DNA of 64,000 nt from an uncultured Collinsella sp. (GCA_902495525.1 CABUXL010000002.1:1-64000), one strand, 5' to 3'; counted from the first letter of the stretch, positions 25,000 to 33,733 are shown. Numbers and translations: made by a program. The notes: generated by a model from the letters alone, not told the origin.

Positions 25000-26184
25000 T
25001 CACATCTTTCGCAAATAATTCAATTGAAACACAACTACCATCATAATTGAAAATACACCAAGTCCTGTAACGAGAATTGAGAACATCGCGATGCTCGTGA
25101 ACAGCGAAACAAGGAGTGTTGAAATAACAACAGCAACCGATTGCAAAGACTCCCTAATTGAAAACAGGCTCATCGATTCAGATCCGTCTCTCGCCAAATC
25201 CTGCAGCGATGTTATGAGAAGCACATCTTGAATGGCGTTTCCGGCACCGACGATAAAAAGGAAAATAAACGATATCCCAGACGCATAGCGATAGCCAAAC
25301 GCCAGATACGCACCGAGCGCAAGATACGTCACAAAACAATATGATTTAACGCAATCGGAACCACTGATTAAACGACCGTATATTGTATTTCCGAACAACA
25401 GTCCGATTGTAAGACTACTCTGAAGGAATCCGTATTGTATCGATGACGAGTCAAATTGCAATTGCGCTATAGCTGGCAAAAGAGAATTCAGAGAGCCGAA
25501 TGCCACGCCACTAGAAATATCGATTAATAGGAAACCAATTGCCAAGTGCTTCGCGTTAAGATCACTAAATGCAGTCCAGTTTTTTTCATTTTTGCTTATC
25601 CCCTCTTTATCATTAACCTCGATAACCGACGGAACATCTCGCAGCAACCAGAACGACGCGGCAAAAGAAAGCGCGTCTAATGCAAGAACAGCCTCCGCCC
25701 CAAATTGAGCGACAACAAAACCGCCGGCAACTGGCCCCAGAACCATCATCAAATTCTGCAGAAACCCAAACGAATTATTAATTACGTCGCGATTGATACT
25801 ATTCGTATTGGCTCTTAACAACGAGTAAAAGCAGGGCATTTCAACCGTTCGGCAAAGCGATACCGCGCACGTAATAGCAAACATACTCCATTTACTATCA
25901 ACAAAAATATAGCAAACGAATAATCCCGCGCGAATTAAGTCTGCCAATCTCATGGCCTGCAGTGTCCCGATACCCATCTTCTGAGGCAGCTGCGCGAGCG
26001 CAACTGAAAACAGAGCGGGGGCAAATCTGCAGCAGACCATCAAAGCAGTTGCAGAAACATCGTGAGTTACCTCGTAAATCAGCATTGGCAAAGCAATATT
26101 CGCACACCAATTGCCTATTTCGCTTATCCCTCTAGCAATATATAGGACCCGAACCGGACGGCTAGCTCTCAATACCGTGAACAT
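25000..26184 (-). CDS. MFS transporter
   Basis: A 394-residue major facilitator protein with about twelve hydrophobic segments. The N-terminal pattern VLYIARGISEIGNWCANIALPMLIYEVTH is typical of the drug/macrolide-efflux-like subgroup. It overlaps the end of the upstream DUF2087 gene by 23 bases and ends seven bases before the radical SAM gene, so all are one operon. In this context it most likely exports the peptide product or confers self-protection. AT-rich like its neighbours. Confidence 0.85.
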   Translation of the reverse strand: MFTVLRASRPVRVLYIARGISEIGNWCANIALPMLIYEVTHDVSATALMVCCRFAPALFSVALAQLPQKMGIGTLQAMRLADLIRAGLFVCYIFVDSKWSMFAITCAVSLCRTVEMPCFYSLLRANTNSINRDVINNSFGFLQNLMMVLGPVAGGFVVAQFGAEAVLALDALSFAASFWLLRDVPSVIEVNDKEGISKNEKNWTAFSDLNAKHLAIGFLLIDISSGVAFGSLNSLLPAIAQLQFDSSSIQYGFLQSSLTIGLLFGNTIYGRLISGSDCVKSYCFVTYLALGAYLAFGYRYASGISFIFLFIVGAGNAIQDVLLITSLQDLARDGSESMSLFSIRESLQSVAVVISTLLVSLFTSIAMFSILVTGLGVFSIMMVVVFQLNYLRKM

Positions 26185-26443
26185 CAGGATTAACCTCGTA
26201 TTTCAGGCCTCGCTCATCCCTTAATAGGAATCCATAATCAACCAAGTACCGCCTCAACACGGCATAATCAGGATAGAGCTGTGACAGCACACGATTAACC
26301 TGAAGCTCCGTATAACTTGTATTTAATTCAAAGAAAGAGACGGCCCATAGCAGCATGATTCTTTTATAGCTTTCCTTTTTTGGAATTGAAACCAGCTCGC
26401 CATTCTTGAGAAATCGTTTTTTAAAGTCTATTAGCTCATCCAT
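26162..26443 (-). CDS. DUF2087 domain protein
   Basis: A 93-residue protein that is almost entirely a DUF2087 domain: FLKNGELVSIPKKESYKR, then TELQVNRVLSQLYPDYAVLRRYLVDYGFLLRDERG. DUF2087 usually forms the C-terminal part of transcription factors and has a winged-helix look. Here it stands alone as first gene of the operon, preceded by GGAGG at seven bases. It may regulate the operon or act as a peptide-binding partner of the radical SAM enzyme. Confidence 0.8.
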   Translation of the reverse strand: MDELIDFKKRFLKNGELVSIPKKESYKRIMLLWAVSFFELNTSYTELQVNRVLSQLYPDYAVLRRYLVDYGFLLRDERGLKYEVNPDVHGIES

Positions 26444-26543
26444 TCACATCCTCCATTTCATACGCATCTAATACTAAAAATGCATACGCTTTAGGTCATC
26501 GTATTCGGCTTCTTTATTCGAACTAAACTCGAACTAATCTAAA
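26444..26543 (-). promoter_or_regulatory. Leader/promoter region of the radical SAM operon
   Basis: This AT-rich stretch lies between the DUF2087 gene and the 72-residue gene. The 7-mer GCGTATG occurs twice on the minus strand within it. It must hold the operon promoter, but I cannot place -35 and -10 boxes with confidence. Confidence 0.4.
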
Positions 26544-26762
26544 TTATTTGCTCAAACACTCTTCGAAAGCTCGTTTTTCACTCTGAGTAAAATGCCCTTC
26601 CCAGTCAGTCCACGAACAGGAAGGCAACTCACAGCGAGCGGAGTCGAAGCCCTCTACCGTCGGTCGTTCAAAATGCACGATAACCTTTTCGATATCCCCA
26701 TCTGTTATCAGGTCAGAATGAACGACCTCGGTACCGTCTTCGAATGTCATATACGGGTACAT
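26544..26762 (-). CDS. Small acidic protein of unknown function, possibly shortened
   Basis: A 72-residue protein starting MYPYMTFEDGTEVVHSD and carrying KVIVHFERPTVEGFDSARCELP. ATG 26762 is preceded by GAGGTGG. Proteins with this beginning occur in Firmicutes and coriobacteria, and from memory are often somewhat longer at the C-terminus. This one stops at FEECLSK, so it may have lost its tail. It lies in the AT-rich island upstream of the radical SAM operon; a functional link is not shown. Confidence 0.6.
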   Translation of the reverse strand: MYPYMTFEDGTEVVHSDLITDGDIEKVIVHFERPTVEGFDSARCELPSCSWTDWEGHFTQSEKRAFEECLSK

Positions 26763-26936
26763 CACGTAAACCACCTCGCAATCGTTAATCCAGTTTAGCA
26801 TCAAGCTATTGCACCAAAGACAGCAAGCTCCCTTGATGAGTTGATGGTATCTGTTAAATGTCGCGTACGATTCACATCTGGTGGGTACCCTGATGGCTAC
26901 ACGAAACGAAGCAGATTTACACCGGGAGGACCCCGT

Positions 26937-27890
26937 ATGACAACCAAGTACACCGACGCGCCGCGCACACGTGTCATGACGCCGGCATCGCTCAACAACG
27001 GCGTTCACGAAAACCATTCCATCGGCCAGACCATGGCCATCGCGCCCAAAAAGGGCCTGTTTGACGACATTTCCATTCCCCAGATCATCGCCGGCGCCGC
27101 AGCTGCCGCCACGAGCGTGGCGCTTGCTTCAAAGATCGGCATTGCCGGCTCGGTGATTGGTGCCGCTGTGAGCTCAGTCATCACTGTTGTGTCCTCGCAG
27201 GTCTATCGCCACTTTATCTCCGCCAGCGCCGAAGCAATCAAGGGCACGCATGCCGCTGTCGACTACCCTGCCGGCGCCTACGAGCCCGTTGAGCCCGATG
27301 TCGAGGAGCACCTAGGTGGCGCCGCGACCACGCAGGAGATGCGCCAGGTTGCGGGACGCGCGACCACGGCGCGCGTCGCCCCCAACAGTCTGCGCGCCAA
27401 GGCGGCGGCAGAGCGCAGCCAGACACAAAAGAAGGTCATCGTCTTCTCGATCGCCATCGCCATCGTCGCGGTCATCGCCTGCGCCGGCGCCATCCTTATC
27501 ACCACTGCCGGTGAGGGTCTGGGCGAGCGTCCCGAGCCAATCCTGTCGTCGCGCACGACCGAGAGCGATGCAAATGGCAACACTCAGCCGCAGGATCAGC
27601 AGGCACAGACGGACGACACGCAAGACAGTCCTACCTCTGCCAATTCGTCCTCGAACACCCAAAACCAATCGCAGGGCACCGATTCCTCTACGGCCAACAG
27701 TGGCACGCCGTCCGGCACGACCGACTCAAGCCAAACGACTGACGGTTCACAGCCGAACACGGGAGGCCAGACGAGCGACACCACGTCGGGAACGGGCACG
27801 GCAGACAGTAACAACACCAACAGCTCGAGCGGAACCGCTTCCGGCACGGCATCTGACAACTCGAGCCAAGGCACGGCATCGGGCAACTAA
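26937..27890 (+). CDS. Membrane protein with Ser/Thr-rich low-complexity tail
   Basis: A 317-residue protein. Two hydrophobic stretches lie at residues 50-85 (Ala/Gly-rich, IIAGAAAAATSVALASKIG) and one clear transmembrane helix near 165-190 (VIVFSIAIAIVAVIACAGAIL). Residues 205-317 are nearly all Ser, Thr, Gly, Asn, Gln and Asp. The tail is probably outside the cell and resembles a glycosylatable stalk. ATG 26937 follows GGGAGG. High GC returns here, marking the right edge of the AT-rich island. I recognise no family. Confidence 0.75.
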   Translation: MTTKYTDAPRTRVMTPASLNNGVHENHSIGQTMAIAPKKGLFDDISIPQIIAGAAAAATSVALASKIGIAGSVIGAAVSSVITVVSSQVYRHFISASAEAIKGTHAAVDYPAGAYEPVEPDVEEHLGGAATTQEMRQVAGRATTARVAPNSLRAKAAAERSQTQKKVIVFSIAIAIVAVIACAGAILITTAGEGLGERPEPILSSRTTESDANGNTQPQDQQAQTDDTQDSPTSANSSSNTQNQSQGTDSSTANSGTPSGTTDSSQTTDGSQPNTGGQTSDTTSGTGTADSNNTNSSSGTASGTASDNSSQGTASGN

Positions 27891-27924
27891 GCACGTTTGC
27901 CTCTCATAGATAACCGACCTGTAC

Positions 27925-27961
27925 AACGGGCGCGAATCGAAAGCGGTTCGCGCCCGTTTGC
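27925..27961 (+). terminator. Intrinsic terminator
   Basis: AACGGGCGCGAA and TTCGCGCCCGTT pair perfectly around a ten-base loop, followed by TGCC. It follows the Ser/Thr-rich membrane protein. Confidence 0.8.
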
Positions 27962-28002
27962 CTTGGGCGCCGCCATGGCGAACGCCATGCGATGGTAAGA
28001 TG

Positions 28003-28018
28003 CTTTACGTGTGTAAAG
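28003..28018 (+). promoter_or_regulatory. Palindrome CTTTACgtgtGTAAAG before a ribosome binding site
   Basis: A perfect six-base dyad with a four-base centre lies directly before GAGGAG of the next gene. It may be an operator or a small hairpin that affects translation. Confidence 0.45.
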
Positions 28019-28030
28019 AGGAGATTTGCC

Positions 28031-29332
28031 ATGAGCAAGACAATAGTTAGGCCCACGCTATCGCTGGGCAACCACATCTTTCTGTATCGTCTGCTGCGCG
28101 ATGCAATCGGATGCGGCAAGCAAACGTTTATGACGCAGGTCGAGGAGGCGCTCACCGCTGGCGACATGACTGCTTATGACCTGGGCTTCGAGTCCACGCG
28201 CGAGCTGCTCGAGGAGCTCGACGACTGCATTAAGCTGACCGTCTTTAAGGGCGGTCGCCTGTATGCCACCGTCATCGCCAACGATGCCTGGGATGCCGCC
28301 CTTGCCAAGGGCGAGGACAAGCCCAAGGCAGCCAAGGGCGCCAAGCAGTCCTACAAAAAGAAAAAGCGCGGCGAGAAGGACATCAAGGCCGTGCGTCCCA
28401 AGCACGTTAAGCATCCCGAGCCCGTAGTTGAAGCTGTGCCCGAGCCCGAGCCCGAGACAGAGACCGAAGTCGCTATTGAGGTAACGGCAGAAGCCGAAAC
28501 CGAAATCGCCGCCACGACCGATCCCAAAGTCATATCCGAGCAGGAAGCCACTGCGGAGCTCGACGAGGCTCCCAAGTCGACAACCGAAGAAGCCGCTGAC
28601 CAGCCTGAGACGCCTGCGTTCCAAAACAGCGATGTCTTTGGCGACGAGGCTGAGGACGATCAGTCCGACGAGCCCGCCGATCAAGGCGCTACCGAGTCGG
28701 CGCCGGAGCCCGAGGTACCGCAGCCCGCCATCTCGCTCACGGTCGTCTATGACCCCGAGAACGCCAACGCCGGCATCACCACCATGGCATCCACGCCCAT
28801 CGAGGCAAAGTCGAGCGTCGAGAATGAGAGCGCGACGCAGGTTGAGGTTAAAACTGCAGCCGCAGACGCGCCCGTCACCGTGGAGCCCGCAGATTCCGCG
28901 ATCAAGCCGGATTCGACGCCGGAGCCCGCACCCGTCATCGAATCCGTGCCCGCCGCTGCTTGCGACCAAATTCCCGCACCGGCACCGTCTCCGGCCCCCG
29001 CTGCATCACCGGCCCCCGCACCCGCAGTACCCGCCATCCCCGAGGATTTCCCCGTCGATTTCGCAACCGAGGTCTTCTGCCCCGGCCCGCTTCTGCACCA
29101 GTTGTCGACCTATCTCCCCTACGGCGCCGACACGCTCGGCATCGTCGGCGAGTACTACTGGATTGCCCGCGAGCGCGGTACCATCGAGGCCGCGCGAAAC
29201 CGCGCAAGCTTCCCCCTGCGTTACACGCAGGCCGGCGAGCGCCACGAAGTCACCGTGCGCATCCGCCGCAACACCGCCGGCGGTCTCGGAGCCGCCTGGA
29301 CCATCGACAAGGTCAACGCCCCGGCCGAGTGA
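28031..29332 (+). CDS. Protein with Glu/Pro-rich linker between two small domains, function unknown
   Basis: 433 residues. The N-terminal domain (1-90) is helical, with FLYRLLRDAIGCGKQTFMTQVEEAL and YDLGFESTRELLEELDDCIKLTVFKGGRLYATV. It has a faint winged-helix/LOTUS look, but I cannot name it. Residues 110-330 are a Glu/Pro/Ala-rich disordered linker after a very basic patch (KKKKRGEKDIK). The C-terminal 100 residues are again folded (FPVDFATEVFCPGPLLHQLSTYLPYGADTLGIVGEYYW). ATG 28031 follows AGAGGAG. A terminator follows. Confidence 0.75.
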   Translation: MSKTIVRPTLSLGNHIFLYRLLRDAIGCGKQTFMTQVEEALTAGDMTAYDLGFESTRELLEELDDCIKLTVFKGGRLYATVIANDAWDAALAKGEDKPKAAKGAKQSYKKKKRGEKDIKAVRPKHVKHPEPVVEAVPEPEPETETEVAIEVTAEAETEIAATTDPKVISEQEATAELDEAPKSTTEEAADQPETPAFQNSDVFGDEAEDDQSDEPADQGATESAPEPEVPQPAISLTVVYDPENANAGITTMASTPIEAKSSVENESATQVEVKTAAADAPVTVEPADSAIKPDSTPEPAPVIESVPAAACDQIPAPAPSPAPAASPAPAPAVPAIPEDFPVDFATEVFCPGPLLHQLSTYLPYGADTLGIVGEYYWIARERGTIEAARNRASFPLRYTQAGERHEVTVRIRRNTAGGLGAAWTIDKVNAPAE

Positions 29333-29335
29333 CAA

Positions 29336-29374
29336 AACGGCCCTGGATAGCCATTGACCATCCAGGGCCGTTTG
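29336..29374. terminator. Intrinsic terminator between convergent genes
   Basis: AACGGCCCTGGAT and ATCCAGGGCCGTT pair perfectly around an 11-base loop, followed by TGA on the plus strand. It divides the high-GC gene from the AT-rich minus-strand pair. Confidence 0.85.
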
Positions 29375-29377
29375 AAA

Positions 29378-29779
29378 TCAGACCTTTTGGCTGTCATCAG
29401 CACATATAGACACCAGAGAAGCAAGCTCCTCCTCAAGTTGCGGAGCAAAATACCTAAAAGAAACTTGTGCTCCAATCGGTATCGACTCAATCATATTCGC
29501 AGCATTATCTGAAACACGGTACGATACAGTTTCACCTGTCTTTAATTCCTCTATTGAGCAGACAGCGTCTTCAGCATCAATCGACCTAAGCATGCCTTTA
29601 CCTTGCAACATCACATCGGCATGCCCACCAGCTATTTCCAATGAATCTGAGTTTGTCACAGACATTTCTCCGGAATCTCCGCGCGGCATCTCTTCTTTTG
29701 TTGAACAGCTCACCAATAAAGCCATCAACACCAAAGACAGGACTAAACGAATCGTCCTACTTCGAAAAAGTCGTTCCAT
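29378..29779 (-). CDS. Small lipoprotein
   Basis: About 133 residues from ATG 29779. A basic start (MERLFRSRTIR) and hydrophobic core end in the lipobox LLVSC, so it is a predicted lipoprotein. The mature part has no family I recognise; YRVSDNAANMIESIPIGAQVSFRYF suggests a beta-rich fold. The start overlaps the end of the upstream peptidase-like gene by 23 bases, which favours translational coupling and a common function. In-frame ATGs lie a few codons upstream. AT-rich like its partner. Confidence 0.65.
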   Translation of the reverse strand: MERLFRSRTIRLVLSLVLMALLVSCSTKEEMPRGDSGEMSVTNSDSLEIAGGHADVMLQGKGMLRSIDAEDAVCSIEELKTGETVSYRVSDNAANMIESIPIGAQVSFRYFAPQLEEELASLVSICADDSQKV

Positions 29780-30884
29780 AAGTCCACGCATAATAACTCT
29801 GATCATACTTCAGGAAGGATAAGGATGAATTCCAGCCGTCCGCTATGCCAATCATCTGCCTTGTCTCTCCAGTTTTCTTACCAGTAAGTGTGGCGTAAGC
29901 CTCCGCTGTTACAGAATGGGCTGATCCGTTGTACAAACTCGCATGTAAAACATTCGGTCTATTAGAGTTAATCTCATTTTGAATGTTCGCGATAGCCGGG
30001 GAGGAGACAGTGCGAGCGATAAGATTACTCCCTCTGCTTGCGCAGTAATTTGTAAACCCCGTTGCACAGGTTGAAATCGGCGTTCCGCCCAAAACAACAC
30101 CGGGAACAGTCTGTTCTTCATCGGAAAGAGCATGGGTATTGGTGTAATTCCATATCTGCATATATTGCGAAGGGTCGCTATATAAATTGGCAATGCCATA
30201 CAGTTCCGCAACGTTCGAAAAAGCTGTCACCATACAAGCATAGTGGGCGGTAAGCCTCTTAATCTCGCTTTCATCATATGACATAAACTGAGAAATGGAA
30301 CGAAATCCAGATACTGTGTAATCCTGCATTTGAGTTGCGTAAATTACAACATCGTTCCAGCTTGAAGGTTTATTCGATAAAACGACAGGCCGTCCTTCTA
30401 TGGAAACAGCCGGGATTGTTCTTCCGCAATTTGTTGTTATTGAACCGTCCAAAGATTGCACGCCGAATTCGAATGGATTGATCATTACGACTGGGTTATT
30501 GAAAGAATAAGACTCGACACCAAGATCTCCTCCCCGATCCATAGGGCTGACTAAGCCGTCTCCAAAACGATATCCCGTAAGTATTTCATCATCTGAAGCA
30601 TCTAAAACCAAATAGCCCGCGGCTCTATTGGATGTCACAACCGGAACAATGTAACCAAGCGGGGACCCATCAACATCTACAAAAGGAATAGGATCAGAAG
30701 GCGTATACGAATAGCCGAGGAGTCCCTTTATATATTTATCGGCAAGCTCTTGCGCAATTTCAGAAGTAAATTGTATCTGCTCACCATCAATATTGCCCGT
30801 CGAAGCAAAAACCTCTTTCGGACGTGCGGCTAAGGCGACAATTGAAGACGCGACAAGTTGCAGAAAACGACGACGCGAAAGCAT
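29757..30884 (-). CDS. Tat-exported cysteine-peptidase-like protein (C39/papain-like fold)
   Basis: A 375-residue protein. The N-terminus SRRRFLQLVASSIVALAA is a twin-arginine signal, so it is exported folded. The likely catalytic cysteine is C217 in HYACMVTAFSNV, with a His at 323 (GSAHSVTAEAY) and Asp349/Asn352 (IADGWN). This Cys-His-Asp/Asn order and the C-x-x-TA-x-x-N pattern match bacteriocin-processing C39-like and streptopain-like peptidases. It forms an operon with a lipoprotein. Codon use is AT-rich against high-GC neighbours, which suggests acquisition. The substrate is unknown. Confidence 0.7.
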   Translation of the reverse strand: MLSRRRFLQLVASSIVALAARPKEVFASTGNIDGEQIQFTSEIAQELADKYIKGLLGYSYTPSDPIPFVDVDGSPLGYIVPVVTSNRAAGYLVLDASDDEILTGYRFGDGLVSPMDRGGDLGVESYSFNNPVVMINPFEFGVQSLDGSITTNCGRTIPAVSIEGRPVVLSNKPSSWNDVVIYATQMQDYTVSGFRSISQFMSYDESEIKRLTAHYACMVTAFSNVAELYGIANLYSDPSQYMQIWNYTNTHALSDEEQTVPGVVLGGTPISTCATGFTNYCASRGSNLIARTVSSPAIANIQNEINSNRPNVLHASLYNGSAHSVTAEAYATLTGKKTGETRQMIGIADGWNSSLSFLKYDQSYYAWTYGTTFSK

Positions 30885-31128
30885 ATGTTCTTCTTTCTAG
30901 AGAAGCGACTTATAAGATACTCCCATTCTATAATCTTTTTTGTAACGTTACAGCACTGGTTATATTTCAATTCGATTTGCTTATGTCCTTGCAACCCAAT
31001 GCGTCTTTACGTTTTAAACGGAATTAGAAAATCACTCATAGCAAAAACGAGCTTTAATCCCAAAGAGATGACTTTGATTACGAATCAAACCAGCAGCCCT
31101 GACATAGCTGCAATGCAATTGCTACAAG
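30885..31128. other. AT-rich intergenic region, no gene seen
   Basis: Some 240 bases with low GC between the Tat-peptidase start and the ettA terminator. It must hold the promoter of the peptidase operon on the minus strand. I see no supported small gene. Confidence 0.5.
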
Positions 31129-31158
31129 AAAGGCCGCCCTTGCTGGCGGCCTTTCTTC
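31129..31158 (-). terminator. Intrinsic terminator after ettA
   Basis: AAAGGCCGCC and GGCGGCCTTT pair around CTTGCT; on the minus strand the stem is followed by TTTCTTG. It lies just after the ettA stop. Confidence 0.8.
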
Positions 31159-31164
31159 TTGTTG

Positions 31165-32844
31165 CTAATCACGCGTGAGCTTGCGGTGAATACGATGCGG
31201 CTGGGCTGCATCCTCGCCCAGGCGCTCGATGCGGTTGGCCTGATAGGCCTCGAAGTTACCCTCAAACCAGTACCAGTTGCCGGGATTCTCGTCCGTACCC
31301 TCCCACGCCAGGATGTGCGTGGCAACGCGGTCCAGGAACATACGGTCGTGGCTAATGACCACCGAGCAGCCCGGGAACTCGAGCAGCGCCGCCTCGAGCG
31401 AGGACAGCGTCTCGACGTCGAGGTCGTTCGTGGGCTCGTCGAGGAGCAGCAGGTTGCCGCCCTGCTTGAGCGTAAGCGCCAAGTTCAGACGGTTGCGCTC
31501 GCCACCGGAGAGTACGCCAGCGCGCTTCTGCTGGTCCTGGCCCTTAAAGCCAAAGCTCGCCACATAAGCGCGGCTCGGAACCTCGGTCTCGCCGACCATC
31601 ATGTGGTCCAGGCCGTCCGAAACGACCTCCCACAGGTTCTTATCGGGGTCGATGCCGGAACGGTTCTGGTCGACGTAAGAAATCTTGACGGTCTCGCCCA
31701 CCTCGAGCTCACCCGAGGTCAGAGGCTCCAGACCCACGATGGTCTTGAAGAGCGTAGTCTTGCCCACGCCGTTGGGGCCGATCACGCCCACGATGCCGTT
31801 GCGCGGCAGGGTGAAAGAAAGGTCATCGATGAGCACGCGGCCATCGAACTCCTTGTGCAGATGATGGGCCTCGAGCACCTTGTTGCCCAGACGCGGGCCC
31901 ACAGGGATGCGGATGTCGGTCCAGTCGAGCTTCTGGCTTGCGCGGGCCTCGGCCTCCATCTCCTCGTAGCGAGCCAGACGGGCCTTGTTCTTGGCCTGAC
32001 GGGCCTTGGGCGAGCTGCGCACCCACTCGAGCTCGGCCTCCATGCGCTTGGCGAGCTTGGCGTCACGGTTGCCCTGGGCCTCGATGCGGGCGGCCTTGGT
32101 CTCAAGATACGTGGAGTAGTTGCCCTTGTAGGGATAAAGGTGGCCGCGGTCGACCTCGCAGATCCACTCGGCAACGTTATCCAAGAAGTAGCGATCATGC
32201 GTGACGGCAAGCACCGCGCCCTGGTAGTTGTGCAGGAAGTGCTCGAGCCACAGGATCGACTCGGCGTCCAGGTGGTTCGTGGGCTCGTCGAGCAACAGCA
32301 GGTCGGGGGCCTCGAGCAGCAGCTTGCACAGGGCCACGCGACGGCGCTCGCCGCCGGAAAGCACATTGACCGGCATGTCAGAATCGGGCAGCTGCAGGGC
32401 GTCCATGGCCTGACCGAGCTTGGAATCGATATCCCAGCCGTCGGCGGCATCGATCTCGTCCTGGAGCTTGCCCATCTCGGCCATGAGGGCGTCCATGTCG
32501 CAATCCGGGTCGCACATCTCCTCGCCGATCTTGTTGAAGCGATCGATCTTGGCAATCATATCGCCAAACGCCATGCGCACGTTCTCGATGACGGTCTTGT
32601 CGTCGTCGAGCGGCGGCTCCTGCTGCAGGATGCCCACGGTGTAGCCGGGGGTGAGCCTGGCATCGCCGTTGGAGACTTCCTCGATGCCGGCCATGATCTT
32701 GAGCAGGGTCGACTTGCCCATACCGTTGGGGCCCACGACGCCGATCTTGGCCCCGAGGTAGAAGCTCAGGGTCACATCGTCAAGGATTACCTTGTCGCCA
32801 TGGGCCTTACGAGCCTGATACATCTGGTAGATAAACTCCGCCAT
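31165..32844 (-). CDS. ettA: Energy-dependent translational throttle protein EttA
   Basis: A 559-residue ABC-F ATPase that binds the ribosomal E site and gates elongation according to energy charge. It has two ABC domains with Walker A GPNGMGKST and GPNGVGKTT, and signatures LSGGERRRVAL and LSGGERNRLNL. DEPTNHLDAES and DEPTNDLDVET follow, with the basic P-site tRNA-interaction linker in between. It starts MAEFIYQMYQARKAHGDK, the characteristic EttA beginning. No membrane segments. Monocistronic. Confidence 0.94.
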   Translation of the reverse strand: MAEFIYQMYQARKAHGDKVILDDVTLSFYLGAKIGVVGPNGMGKSTLLKIMAGIEEVSNGDARLTPGYTVGILQQEPPLDDDKTVIENVRMAFGDMIAKIDRFNKIGEEMCDPDCDMDALMAEMGKLQDEIDAADGWDIDSKLGQAMDALQLPDSDMPVNVLSGGERRRVALCKLLLEAPDLLLLDEPTNHLDAESILWLEHFLHNYQGAVLAVTHDRYFLDNVAEWICEVDRGHLYPYKGNYSTYLETKAARIEAQGNRDAKLAKRMEAELEWVRSSPKARQAKNKARLARYEEMEAEARASQKLDWTDIRIPVGPRLGNKVLEAHHLHKEFDGRVLIDDLSFTLPRNGIVGVIGPNGVGKTTLFKTIVGLEPLTSGELEVGETVKISYVDQNRSGIDPDKNLWEVVSDGLDHMMVGETEVPSRAYVASFGFKGQDQQKRAGVLSGGERNRLNLALTLKQGGNLLLLDEPTNDLDVETLSSLEAALLEFPGCSVVISHDRMFLDRVATHILAWEGTDENPGNWYWFEGNFEAYQANRIERLGEDAAQPHRIHRKLTRD

Positions 32845-33028
32845 TTGCCTGTTTTATCCTTTCTACCTGCTGTTTCCCTATTCTTGTTTCGCTTTAGTGG
32901 AAACGAAATGAGGAAACCGGCTCTGAAACTTAACGAAAAAGGGGCATGGTTGCCCACACCCCCTAATACTACCTGGGAAAAGTCCCCCGGAACATACTAT
33001 GAACTGCGTACGCTAGTTTTCCGCAACC

Positions 33029-33733
33029 TTAGCGAACGGCTCGCTGCGATTTGCGCCACAGCAGATACGAATAGACGTAGGCAGCTCCAGCCGAACCAAA
33101 CGCCAGAACCGCAATCACCGCGGCGGCGACTTCACTCGAAAGCACACTACCTGCCACGCCCATCACAATCAGGCCAATACCCAGCACCATAAAGCAGGCA
33201 CCGCCAAAACGCTGCGTACGGCGCCAGTTCTCGGGATCGGCAAGCGCCCAGGGCGTCTTGATACCGAGCGTGTAGTTCTGCTTTACGCGCGGTAAGTAGT
33301 TGCCCATACCAATAAAGAGCAAGCCGATAGCGCCTGATACCAGCAAATTGACCGTTCCTACCACCGGCACGATGCCCCACACCGTTAGCTCCCCCAGCCA
33401 GCTTATGGCACACATGAGCAGCGTGAAGGCGATTACGAAGCCCTGATAGAACTTACCCGAGGTCCGATACGCCTCGCCCTTGGGGTCAATGCGTGGCACG
33501 ACGTAGAACATCGCGAGAAGTGCCAGAGGCAACACGCCGAGCGCGGAGGCCATCCAGCTAGGGCCCCAACCGTCGACGGCGCCATTCGCGCCCCAGTGCG
33601 TGGGAATCTGCGCCGGCAGGCTCGGCATCACTATCAGATGCGCTGCGACATTGGCAACGCACAGAGCGACCAGTGCAATCCACACGCGCGACGATACCCC
33701 CGTGGCGTGAATGCCCTTGTTTTCGTTATTCAT
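33029..33733 (-). CDS. SdpI family immunity-type membrane protein
   Basis: A 234-residue membrane protein. The N-terminal half contains a DUF1648 segment (LPAQIPTHWGANGAVDGWGPS). The C-terminal half has MGNYLPRVKQNYTLGIKTPWALADPENWRRTQRFGG, the SdpI signature. About six hydrophobic helices are present. In Bacillus, SdpI gives immunity to the SdpC toxin and sequesters the repressor SdpR. ATG 33733 overlaps the region of the ArsR stop, so the repressor and SdpI genes are coupled. No SdpC-like toxin gene is seen in the window. Confidence 0.88.
   Translation of the reverse strand: MNNENKGIHATGVSSRVWIALVALCVANVAAHLIVMPSLPAQIPTHWGANGAVDGWGPSWMASALGVLPLALLAMFYVVPRIDPKGEAYRTSGKFYQGFVIAFTLLMCAISWLGELTVWGIVPVVGTVNLLVSGAIGLLFIGMGNYLPRVKQNYTLGIKTPWALADPENWRRTQRFGGACFMVLGIGLIVMGVAGSVLSSEVAAAVIAVLAFGSAGAAYVYSYLLWRKSQRAVR

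Noticed and set aside
27530..27890. Possible tandem repeat array in the Ser/Thr-rich tail
   Set aside because: The stretch is low complexity but has no constant unit length, so it is not a true tandem repeat or CRISPR-like array.
28430..29040. Repeated GAGCCCGAGCC-type units as a DNA repeat
   Set aside because: They only reflect Glu-Pro codons in the disordered linker and have no fixed period.
31159..33192. 677-codon plus-strand frame opposite ettA
   Set aside because: Shadow of ettA; it runs through the gene end and intergenic DNA without a domain.
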